A stretch of DNA of 5,257 nucleotides from JBEBVQ01 sp964636205 (GTDB lineage: Bacteria > Bacteroidota > Bacteroidia > Chitinophagales > Chitinophagaceae): contig CAZWPF010000142.1 of the NCBI GenBank assembly GCA_964636205.1, positions 1 through 5,257 on the forward strand, in the 5' to 3' direction. Below the pieces are notes generated by a model, which did not search any database, was not told the origin of the DNA, and saw only the letters and a program-made list of their open reading frames with translations. Shown in pieces: positions 1-5,257 of this stretch. Made by a program: the position numbers and the translations under genes. Numbering within the stretch: position 1 is the stretch's first letter; every line of letters begins with the position of its first letter.

Positions 1-71
1 TGTTGAGCGGAAACTCCATTGGGAACAACAATCAGAAGAAAAACAAATACAAAATATTGGATAGCGTTCAT
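1..71 (-). CDS. Secreted protein of unknown function, N-terminal fragment
   Basis: On the minus strand an ATG at 71-69 opens a frame that stays open to the window edge (23 full codons). The encoded start is a convincing Sec signal peptide: a short polar beginning (MNAIQ), a hydrophobic core (YFVFVFLLIVV), then PNGVSAQ, with a predicted cut between Ala22 and Gln23 (VSA|Q). There is no lipobox cysteine, so export to the periplasm or beyond is expected rather than lipidation. The mature protein lies outside the window, so its function cannot be stated. It starts 44 bases downstream of the stop of the RCC1-repeat gene on the same strand with no obvious terminator between, so co-transcription is plausible. 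The region upstream of the ATG is A-rich without a clear Shine-Dalgarno, as is common in Bacteroidota. The signal peptide alone is the basis of the call. Confidence 0.7.
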   Translation of the reverse strand, partial: MNAIQYFVFVFLLIVVPNGVSAQ

Positions 72-115
72 AGAATACTTGAGTTTTTATCTCGTTCGGC
101 CACTAATCATTCCGA

Positions 116-2185
116 CTAATGCCTTTTGATAAACTTACCCGTACCTATTGGGTTTAATTGTTTATCACTCACAGATATAAAATAAACCCCTTCTGAAAGT
201 ATAGATACATCAACTTGACGCACATCCTGCAAATCTATCAATCGTTTGCCCTCAATGCTAGAAATGGTTACGTTAACTCCTTCTATCTCTGAATGAATAT
301 ACAAAATATTCTTAACAGGATTTGGATAAATTGTGAACATTCTCTTCGAGAAATTCCAGTTTTCGCCAACAGACAATTCCGCCTCCGTAACAAAGGAAAC
401 AGTGTCCCATACCGCAATATTATTCGCCGCACAAATAGTCTGAACATGGGCAATATACTTGGTTGCGGGCTTTAAATTGGTTGCGTTATAAACGGTTACC
501 GTCACCGTGTCTAAATCTGAAGATGACCCAGGCTCCAAAGCATCGTGCTCATCGACCGTTATCACGTAGGACGTGCCGATGACAACCGGATCCCATTCTA
601 TATCCGCCGTAGACTCTGTTATATTATCGGCAGCAACCCAAAATGGAGTCTCACACAAGGGTAATGTCTTCAAGGACACGGAATCCCACGGAGAATATTT
701 TCCGCCACCACAATGGGTACGAATATGAACAAAATAAGTCTTATCCGGATCCAAAAGCGTGAATTGGAAAAAGGTATCGGTGGTTTGCAATATTGTAGTA
801 AATGGATCCGGTTCCGTAGTGACTGACTCATCGATCGCAATATCATACTCGGTCATTCCAGATACAGTTTGCCAAAACGCAACTACACTCGACGAGGTGA
901 TTTGCTGTACTGCTAATCCAAAAGGTGTTAAACAAGGTTGAGGGGGATCGTTAATTACAAATGTGTGTGCATCACCAGCTTCCACTATTGCATTGATGGT
1001 ATTTGGGATAGTCGCCAAATGAAAAGGAGCTGTTCGATCAGTTGTCGTAGAACCGTCGAGCTGACTTAAAAAATTTCCACCCCAGACCCAAACACTCCCA
1101 TCCTCTTTAACCCCAATAGTGTGACCGCCACTAGTTGATGCGTAAACCCACTTGCCTCCGGGTCCTTTACCATCGTCTATCAAGGTAGGTACATGTCGGT
1201 CCGTGGTGGTTCCGTCTCCTACCTGTCCATACCCATTCTGACCCCAAGCCCACAAGCTACCGTCCTCTTTAATACCGATACTCGTGTTCGGACTGGCATC
1301 AATAAATATCCACTTGCCGCCCTGCGAAGTTCCATCATCGACAAGAGTAGGTGCAATTTGATGTGTTCCTGAGCCTGCGGTACCCAATCCTAATTTTCCA
1401 AAATCATTTGCACCCCAGCTCCACAGACTGCCGTCTTCACGCAATGCAATGTTATAGTAAGATCCAATGGCAATATCTACCCACTTTCCATGCTTTCCGG
1501 TACCATCATCAACTTTAGTAGGCACCAACTGTCCGCCATTTGTAGTGCCATTACCCAATTGTCCATAATTATTAGCGTTTCCCCAAGTCCATAACGATCC
1601 GTCAGCACGAATACCTGCACTATGAGAATATGCCACAGCTTTAATCCAAGGCCCACCCAAAGCCGCCGAACCCTGATCGATATTTATCGGAAACAAGCTG
1701 TTTGATGTCCCTCCATTACCCAAGGCACCAGAACCACCCTCGCCCCAGGCCCACAGGCTACCATCTTCCTTAATACCCAAATTGTGGTTAAAGCCGGCAT
1801 GCACGTAAACCCATTTACCCCCAATTCCCGAACCACTGTCTACTACTACAAATACATTTCGATCGATGGTTGTTCCATCACCTATCCTACCATTCATATT
1901 GTTTCCACATCCCCAAAGACTTCCGTCTGCCTTTATTGCCAGCGAACGATCACTCGCACTTATATACACAAATTCTCCTCCATGCCCGGTGCCATCATCA
2001 ATCACAGTTATAGGATGACCATTGAAAAGGCCGGAACTGCCATTACCCAATTCTCCATAATAACTTAATCCCCATCCTTTCAGACTATACTGTGCGTGAG
2101 TTACTGCGGGAAGAAGCAAAATCAATAACAGGAGCATCAAGGCACATGGAGGAATAAAAGCAATTTTTAGTCGAATTCTGCTCAT
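116..2185 (-). CDS. Secreted RCC1-repeat beta-propeller protein with two FN3 domains and T9SS type A sorting domain
   Basis: This is a 689-residue protein when started at ATG 2185-2183; the stop is TAG at 118-116. Residues 1-31 form a signal peptide: basic MSRIRLK, a Leu-rich core, and a likely THA|Q cut after Ala31. Residues 36-412 hold seven RCC1-type repeats with the signature D-G-S-L-W-x-W-G; the blade tryptophans lie at W91, W145, W199, W255, W312 and W366. Residues about 417-508 and 510-601 are two fibronectin type III domains (core W438 and W531, tyrosine corners LxPxxxY at Y484 and Y577). Residues about 616-689 are a T9SS type A sorting domain (YPNP at 620-623, GVYFI at 666-670, KFIK near the end). 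By family knowledge such proteins cross the outer membrane by T9SS and are released or anchored at the surface; the propeller is probably a binding module, ligand unknown. No catalytic motif is visible. A TTG 33 bases upstream extends the frame but would put polar residues before the signal peptide, so the ATG is preferred. It may be co-transcribed with the secreted-protein gene that follows. Confidence 0.93.
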   Translation of the reverse strand: MSRIRLKIAFIPPCALMLLLLILLLPAVTHAQYSLKGWGLSYYGELGNGSSGLFNGHPITVIDDGTGHGGEFVYISASDRSLAIKADGSLWGCGNNMNGRIGDGTTIDRNVFVVVDSGSGIGGKWVYVHAGFNHNLGIKEDGSLWAWGEGGSGALGNGGTSNSLFPINIDQGSAALGGPWIKAVAYSHSAGIRADGSLWTWGNANNYGQLGNGTTNGGQLVPTKVDDGTGKHGKWVDIAIGSYYNIALREDGSLWSWGANDFGKLGLGTAGSGTHQIAPTLVDDGTSQGGKWIFIDASPNTSIGIKEDGSLWAWGQNGYGQVGDGTTTDRHVPTLIDDGKGPGGKWVYASTSGGHTIGVKEDGSVWVWGGNFLSQLDGSTTTDRTAPFHLATIPNTINAIVEAGDAHTFVINDPPQPCLTPFGLAVQQITSSSVVAFWQTVSGMTEYDIAIDESVTTEPDPFTTILQTTDTFFQFTLLDPDKTYFVHIRTHCGGGKYSPWDSVSLKTLPLCETPFWVAADNITESTADIEWDPVVIGTSYVITVDEHDALEPGSSSDLDTVTVTVYNATNLKPATKYIAHVQTICAANNIAVWDTVSFVTEAELSVGENWNFSKRMFTIYPNPVKNILYIHSEIEGVNVTISSIEGKRLIDLQDVRQVDVSILSEGVYFISVSDKQLNPIGTGKFIKRH
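119..340 (-). other. T9SS type A C-terminal sorting domain
   Basis: These bases encode the last 74 residues of the secreted protein. The elements expected for the type A (Por secretion) domain are present in order: FTIYPNPVKN with the Y-P-N-P core, a strand pair around VNVTISSIEGKRL, a further segment VDVSILSEGVYFISV, and a lysine-containing end GKFIKRH. In known systems this domain directs passage through the outer-membrane T9SS translocon and is cut off by the sortase PorU. This also supports the assignment of the source to Bacteroidota. Confidence 0.9.
383..937 (-). other. Two tandem fibronectin type III domains
   Basis: These bases encode residues 417-601 of the secreted protein. Both domains start with C-x-T-P-F (Cys418, Cys511), have the core strand B tryptophan (W438, W531), the tyrosine corner L-x-P-x-x-x-Y (Y484, Y577), a second cysteine in the following strand (Cys492 in RTHC, Cys585 in QTIC), and end with W-D-[ST]-V-S-[LF]-x-T. 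They link the propeller to the sorting domain and are probably spacers or adhesion modules. The matched cysteine layout suggests one domain was copied from the other. Confidence 0.8.
950..2080 (-). repeat. Seven tandem RCC1-type repeats within the secreted protein
   Basis: This stretch encodes residues 36-412 as seven repeats of 54-57 residues, enough for one closed seven-bladed propeller. Repeats 1-6 each carry the ending A/K-E/D-D-G-S-L-W-x-W-G or a close variant (blade 1 ends WGCG), a G-x-L/I/V-G-x-G turn near the start, and a central Gly-rich segment of the form D-[DSQ]-G-x-x-x-x-G-x-[WF]. The seventh is degenerate: it keeps a QLDGSTTTDR turn and AGDAHTF but lacks the Gly-rich segment and the terminal WG. 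Short identical words also recur at DNA level, for example TCCTCTTTAA at 1101-1110 and 1263-1272, so some repeats may be fairly recent duplicates. Confidence 0.88.
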
Positions 2186-2240
2186 AATATATAATTTTAG
2201 GTGAGTATCTGAAACCAAACAATTTGATTTCTTTCATGGT

Positions 2241-2248
2241 CAAAAATA
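2241..2248 (-). promoter_or_regulatory. Candidate Bacteroidota -7 promoter element for the RCC1-protein gene
   Basis: Read on the minus strand the bases are TATTTTTG, a full match to the Bacteroidota -7 consensus TAnnTTTG. Transcription would begin near 2235, leaving an untranslated leader of about 50 bases before the ATG at 2185. A good -33 TTG at the usual distance is missing; the nearest is a CTG about 23 bases upstream. The match is therefore a candidate only, since such A/T-rich words arise often by chance. Confidence 0.3.
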
Positions 2249-2260
2249 ATTTCATGAAAT
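2249..2260. promoter_or_regulatory. Perfect 12-bp palindrome, possible operator
   Basis: The bases ATTTCATGAAAT read the same on both strands. The site directly abuts the upstream side of the candidate -7 element of the minus-strand gene, a typical place for a repressor or activator to act, and lies about 75 bases upstream of the sensor kinase start. It is centred between two copies of TGATTTCTTTCA. A dimeric regulator could bind here; the LuxR-type regulator encoded nearby is one candidate, but nothing in the sequence proves it. Confidence 0.35.
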
Positions 2261-2332
2261 ATGATTTCTTTCAGTAGTTACACGGATAATTATATTATTA
2301 ATACATAACAAATTGCTTATACTATTATAAAA

Positions 2333-4348
2333 ATGGTAAAGTCTGGATCAGGCTATTTAAAAGTCGTTATTTTTTCAGTTGCCCTTATAGCTACACTCCT
2401 TAAAACTCATGGGGTGATCGCACAATTGGGTGCCGGAGACAATCTTTTGACCTTGGAAACCCGGGGAATATCAAAAGACTCCAGTGAAATAAAAGAAATA
2501 ATTCAACTCGCATTAGAGATCAAATCCGATAAACCAGATAGCGCTTTTCAGTTACTTAATATAGCAGTAGATCATGCTCGCCGGTCCGACTACGATGCAG
2601 GAGTCGTCCGCGCTCTGATCGAAATAGGAAAAATACACTTAGACCAAGGCGCATACGACTCGAGCCTAAACGACTTCGGGGAAGCGCTTTTCACAAGTAG
2701 TAAATCTGTAGAAGGACGAAAACAAATGGCTGCCGTCCTTGATGTTATTTCTACGCTTCATCAAATTCAGGGAAATTACGAGGAAGCCGCCGAGCGTCTT
2801 TATCAAGCTGCCTATCTGGAAGAAAAATTCAATTCCTCCCCCGCGAGACTCAGTTATATCTACAATAATCTGGGAGCTCTGCTTTTCAGAATCGGGCAGT
2901 CCGACAAAGCAATTCACTATTTAGACCTTGCAGTAAAGACCGGAAAATCGATTGAAGATCCTAAACTGGAAGCGGGGGCTTTGCTCAATAAAGCAATCAT
3001 AGCATCTGAAAGAAAAGAATGGGCCAAAGGCGACTCTTTATTCATGCAGACGATGGAACTAGCGACTCTGCACAGAATTGGTGAGGTAATTCACAACACC
3101 TACTACAATATGGGGATGGCAAGCCTTCAACAAAAACAACCTGAACAAGCACTCACGCACTTCACTCAAGCACTGAACTACAGTGAGCACACCAATAGCT
3201 ACTACCGCAATGCCGTTACCATTGCACTTGGAGAAACCTGGTACCAACTCGGAAACTATCAAAATGCCAAATCAAATTTGCTCAGCGCATTGGATACAAG
3301 CTTGAAAAGTAAACTTAAGAATGATCAGCTTGATATTCACCGACTTTTGAGTCAGGTATTCGAAGCAATGGGAGACTGTAAAAAAGCGCTTTACTATCAT
3401 AAAAAATACAAGGAAGTCGCCGACAGTATTGCCAACCAAGAGATCCGAAAAAATATCGGCCACTTGGATATTAAATACCAAACAGCATTGAAAGATGCTG
3501 AGTTAATGCGAAAGCAAATTCAGATTTCAAAACAGAACAATGATCTCAGAAAGAAGAACATTTGGATAGGTAGTAGCTTAGCAGGAGCAATCCTTCTGAG
3601 TGCTTTGTCGGTCAGTCTTTACCGCAATTCCCGCAGAAAAAAATATCTCCACCAACGACAGATAGAAATCTTACAGCAAAAACAGGAGATCCTAAAACAG
3701 CAACAAGAAATTGATCGATTAACAGCCGGAGTGGCAGGAGAAGAAAAAGAGAGAAGTAGAATTGGAAAGGAATTACACGATGGTATCGGAGGTATGCTAA
3801 CCGCTATCAACATGAATCTCGCAGCGATACGAGAGCGACATCAGAACCTCGATGAGCTGGAAGAATTAGATCTAATTGCGCAAATGGTTAGAGAGACCGC
3901 TAATGAGATTCGAAAGACCGCACACAACCTAATGCCGGACATCCTCAATCACTATAGTTTACCGGAAGCATTGCAACTTTACTCTGAACAACTGAAGACC
4001 GGAACATTTAACATTGAATTACAACATTACGGCTCTCTGGATTCTCTGGACAACAATCTCGCACTGGCTATCTATCGGATGCTACAAGAACTTATCCAGA
4101 ATGTTGTGAAACACGCAAATGCCAGTCAATTGGAAATTCAGATACGGCGTCACGAAGAAAAAATTAGCATAACAGTAGAAGATAACGGAAAAGGCTTTGA
4201 CACCAATTCGGTGCAAGGTGGTTTTGGTTTAAAAAACCTACAGTCCAGAATTCAGGCGTTAAATGGCTATGTATCCATTGAATCAGCACCAAACAAAGGT
4301 ACTACTGTTTATATCGAAATAAACATTGCAGATTCACCATCAGCATGA
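2333..4348 (+). CDS. TPR-domain sensor histidine kinase (HisKA_3/HPK7-like, NarL/DesK type)
   Basis: This is a 671-residue membrane kinase. Residues 1-30 look like a signal peptide (VVIFSVALIATLL core, cut at VIA|Q). Residues about 52-365 form roughly eight TPR-like helical pairs (for example Y-x-N-L-G-A-L-L near 177-184, Q-A-L-T-H-F near 272-277), predicted to be periplasmic. A coiled stretch (366-408) leads to one membrane segment (about 410-430), then a Gln/Lys-rich coiled coil (438-463). The DHp domain has E-x-x-R-I-G-K-E-L-H-D-G-I-G-G with phosphoacceptor His482. The ATPase domain has the N box (E586, N590, H594), D-N-G-K-G-F (D617-F622) and the G-x-G-L-K-N-L loop (630-636). All catalytic elements look intact. 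By family it autophosphorylates and passes phosphate to a LuxR-type regulator, here probably the gene 48 bases downstream. The signal is unknown; the TPR region probably senses a protein or peptide. The ATG follows an A-rich stretch (TATAAAA) with no Shine-Dalgarno. Confidence 0.93.
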   Translation: MVKSGSGYLKVVIFSVALIATLLKTHGVIAQLGAGDNLLTLETRGISKDSSEIKEIIQLALEIKSDKPDSAFQLLNIAVDHARRSDYDAGVVRALIEIGKIHLDQGAYDSSLNDFGEALFTSSKSVEGRKQMAAVLDVISTLHQIQGNYEEAAERLYQAAYLEEKFNSSPARLSYIYNNLGALLFRIGQSDKAIHYLDLAVKTGKSIEDPKLEAGALLNKAIIASERKEWAKGDSLFMQTMELATLHRIGEVIHNTYYNMGMASLQQKQPEQALTHFTQALNYSEHTNSYYRNAVTIALGETWYQLGNYQNAKSNLLSALDTSLKSKLKNDQLDIHRLLSQVFEAMGDCKKALYYHKKYKEVADSIANQEIRKNIGHLDIKYQTALKDAELMRKQIQISKQNNDLRKKNIWIGSSLAGAILLSALSVSLYRNSRRKKYLHQRQIEILQQKQEILKQQQEIDRLTAGVAGEEKERSRIGKELHDGIGGMLTAINMNLAAIRERHQNLDELEELDLIAQMVRETANEIRKTAHNLMPDILNHYSLPEALQLYSEQLKTGTFNIELQHYGSLDSLDNNLALAIYRMLQELIQNVVKHANASQLEIQIRRHEEKISITVEDNGKGFDTNSVQGGFGLKNLQSRIQALNGYVSIESAPNKGTTVYIEINIADSPSA

Positions 4349-4356
4349 TCAACCAT

Positions 4357-4372
4357 TTCATTAATTGATGAA
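4357..4372 (+). other. Small inverted repeat in the kinase-regulator spacer
   Basis: TTCAT at 4357-4361 and ATGAA at 4368-4372 are exact inverted repeats; a T-G pair (4362/4367) can extend the stem to six pairs around an AATT loop. It begins eight bases after the kinase TGA. It has no T-run directly behind it, so it is not a clear terminator. It might affect mRNA stability or translation of the regulator, or be a weak binding site; its ATTTCAT word (4355-4361) also occurs in the palindrome at 2249-2260. The small size makes chance likely. Confidence 0.3.
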
Positions 4373-4396
4373 TCTTCTTTACCTTGCTTAGTAGAG

Positions 4397-5035
4397 ATGA
4401 TTATACGCATTGCAATAGCAGATGATCACCCTATGATTATCGGAGGCGTTCAAAATATGCTCTCCAACTACTCTCATATTGTACTTACGGGTATCTATTC
4501 AAATGGGGAAGAACTTCTGGCCGGATTGGAAAATTCGCTGCCGGATGTGCTACTATTGGACATTCAACTGCCAGATAAAACTGGTGACGAATTGGCACCG
4601 CTTATTTTGAAAAAATACCCCAACCTACGCATATTAACGTTGACAAATCTTAATAGTTCGCTGTACATTCATAACATGTTGAAACATGGGGTAAAAGGCT
4701 ATATATTGAAGACTTCTGATCCCAAAACGGTGATAAAGGGTATTGAAATTGTGCACACTGGTGAGGAGTTCTTAGATCCGGCAATTCAGGATAAGCTGAA
4801 AGAATTCATGAATAGCATGAGAAAAGAATCATTCCTGAAACCCAAACTCACTCTAAGAGAAAAAGAGATCCTTCGACTTATCGTTAACGGCGAGACCAGT
4901 CAGGAAATTGCAGATAAACTTTTCATCAGCTTGCGCACCGTCGAACATTACCGACTTAACATCTTACTCAAACTGGATGTAAAGAATACTGCTGCGTTAG
5001 TGAGAAAAGCACTTACTTTGGGGCTCATAGAGTAA
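4397..5035 (+). CDS. NarL/FixJ-family response regulator (REC plus LuxR-type HTH)
   Basis: This 212-residue protein has the usual length for the family. The REC domain (residues 2-120) shows acidic residues D9 and D10, phosphoacceptor D55 in L-L-L-D-I-Q-L-P-D, T83, Y102 and K105, so all conserved switch residues are present. After a linker, residues 151-212 form a LuxR-type helix-turn-helix: L-T-x-R-E-K-E-I-L-R-L (151-161), Q-E-I-A-D-K-L (169-175), and the recognition helix around S-x-R-T-V-E-H-Y-R-x-N-I (178-189). By family it binds DNA as a dimer after phosphorylation. It lies 48 bases after the kinase, same strand and same frame, and is very likely its partner. The ATG at 4397 fits the start of the first REC strand; there is no Shine-Dalgarno except a weak GAG just upstream. 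Target genes are unknown; the divergent secreted-protein gene is a candidate by position. Confidence 0.95.
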   Translation: MIIRIAIADDHPMIIGGVQNMLSNYSHIVLTGIYSNGEELLAGLENSLPDVLLLDIQLPDKTGDELAPLILKKYPNLRILTLTNLNSSLYIHNMLKHGVKGYILKTSDPKTVIKGIEIVHTGEEFLDPAIQDKLKEFMNSMRKESFLKPKLTLREKEILRLIVNGETSQEIADKLFISLRTVEHYRLNILLKLDVKNTAALVRKALTLGLIE

Positions 5036-5067
5036 TTCAATTGTAAACTTTTTTTTCGAACGATATA

Positions 5068-5092
5068 GGGCTCGGGATACGACCGGAGGCCC
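5068..5092 (+). other. Imperfect G/C-rich hairpin between the regulator and the ABM gene
   Basis: GGGC (5068-5071) can pair with GCCC (5089-5092), and CGG (5073-5075) with CCG (5083-5085), around a seven-base loop with an asymmetric internal loop. It stands out as a G/C-rich island in an A/T-rich spacer, 27 bases before the next ATG. No T-run follows, so an intrinsic terminator is not well supported; a structured 5' leader for the ABM gene is the other option. A T8 run at 5049-5056 lies before the hairpin, not after it. Confidence 0.25.
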
Positions 5093-5118
5093 AATTCACA
5101 TTTATTTAAAAATACCCT

Positions 5119-5257
5119 ATGAACAAATACTTTCTACATGGCAGTTTGACAGCTAAAGCCGGAGAAAAGGAGAAACTGGCGTCGATTCTGGTAAAGGCAT
5201 CTCAATTGCTATCAGATGCACCGGGCTGTAAACTTTATGCAATCGGCTTAAGCGATT
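5119..5257 (+). CDS. ABM/YgiN-like monooxygenase-fold protein, N-terminal fragment
   Basis: The first 46 codons are present and the frame is open to the window edge. The fragment begins MNKYFLHGSLTAKAGEKEKL, continues with a helix (ASILVKASQLL), and then A-P-G-C-K-L-Y (34-40). This is the typical opening of the antibiotic-biosynthesis-monooxygenase domain: a first strand ending G-x-L-T-A-K-x-G, a helix rich in Leu/Ala, and P-G-C-x-x-Y leading into the second strand. Family members are small (about 95-110 residues), cytoplasmic, dimeric ferredoxin-like proteins; some are quinol monooxygenases or polyketide oxygenases, many are uncharacterised, so the substrate is unknown. A TAA in the same frame at 5107-5109 rules out a longer start. 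It lies 83 bases after the regulator gene on the same strand and might be in its transcript or have its own promoter. The C-terminal half is missing, so the enzymatic assignment is limited to the fold. Confidence 0.78.
   Translation, partial: MNKYFLHGSLTAKAGEKEKLASILVKASQLLSDAPGCKLYAIGLSD

Larger units (their letters stand above)
2225..2273 (+). repeat. Pair of 12-bp direct repeats TGATTTCTTTCA in the divergent intergenic region
   Basis: Identical copies lie at 2225-2236 and 2262-2273, 37 bases apart start to start, about three and a half helical turns. They bracket the 12-bp palindrome at 2249-2260 nearly symmetrically. The repeats could be accessory binding sites for the same regulator (both end in TTTCA, as does the palindrome half-site), or a remnant of local duplication. 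Confidence 0.6.

Noticed and set aside
293..2068. Plus-strand open frames of 60-94 codons opposite the propeller gene
   Set aside because: The minus-strand gene has clear repeats, FN3 and T9SS domains throughout; the opposite frames have no protein-like signature.
2186..2218. Longer start for the propeller gene at a TTG codon (2218)
   Set aside because: It would add 11 mostly polar residues ahead of a textbook signal peptide that starts at ATG 2185, and TTG starts are less usual. The ATG fits better.
2274..2332. Promoter for the sensor kinase in the A/T-rich stretch before 2333
   Set aside because: No TAnnTTTG with an upstream TTG was found on the plus strand; the many TATTA-like words are not specific enough to call.
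2666..3813. Minus-strand open frames of 64-83 codons opposite the sensor kinase
   Set aside because: They lie antisense within a gene with strong domain support, show no recognisable domain, and are explained as shadow frames of the kinase coding sequence.
4346..4372. TGA followed by a stem-loop as a selenocysteine or recoding signal
   Set aside because: The stem is only five to six mostly A/T pairs, no selenoprotein family matches this position, and a C-terminal stop after the HATPase domain is the expected end of such kinases. The shared frame is reported, but recoding is not claimed.
4365..4387. Possible promoter for the regulator (TTG at 4365, TACCTTGC at 4380)
   Set aside because: The second element mismatches TAnnTTTG and the spacing of 12 bases is far short of the usual 17-23.
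5013..5056. Possible intrinsic terminator made of TTACT/AGTAA (5013-5017, 5031-5035) and the T8 run at 5049-5056
   Set aside because: The stem is A/T-rich with five pairs and a 13-base loop, and 13 bases separate it from the T-run, so it does not resemble a working intrinsic terminator.

Overview
The window reads as a stretch of chromosome from a member of the Bacteroidota. The evidence is a type A C-terminal sorting domain of the type IX secretion system (T9SS), a TPR-containing sensor kinase paired with a NarL/LuxR-type response regulator, A/T-rich translation starts without clear Shine-Dalgarno sites, and one match to the Bacteroidota -7 promoter motif (TAnnTTTG). The genus cannot be fixed from this sequence. 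No tRNA, rRNA, CRISPR array, insertion sequence or phage gene was seen.

Layout. Positions 1-71 (minus) hold the first 23 codons of a second secreted protein, cut by the window edge. Positions 116-2185 (minus) encode a 689-residue secreted protein: signal peptide, seven RCC1-type beta-propeller blades, two fibronectin type III domains with paired cysteines, and a T9SS sorting domain. A 147-base A/T-rich divergent intergenic region (2186-2332) carries a perfect 12-bp palindrome inside a pair of 12-bp direct repeats, next to a candidate promoter for the secreted-protein gene. Positions 2333-4348 (plus) encode a sensor histidine kinase (signal peptide, about eight TPR units, one membrane segment, coiled coil, DHp/HisKA_3, HATPase). 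Positions 4397-5035 (plus) encode its likely partner response regulator (REC plus LuxR-type HTH). Positions 5119-5257 (plus) begin a small protein of the antibiotic-biosynthesis-monooxygenase (ABM, YgiN-like) fold, cut by the window edge.

How the genes may work together. The kinase and regulator are very probably a cognate pair: they are 48 bases apart on the same strand, and all expected phosphotransfer residues are present. They are in the same reading frame, with the kinase's TGA as the only stop between them, which hints at a relation to a fused hybrid form. The secreted propeller gene is divergent and could be a target of the regulator, but this is inferred only from position and the palindrome. 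The window is mostly ordinary Bacteroidota accessory or surface-protein content; no clearly new system is evident.
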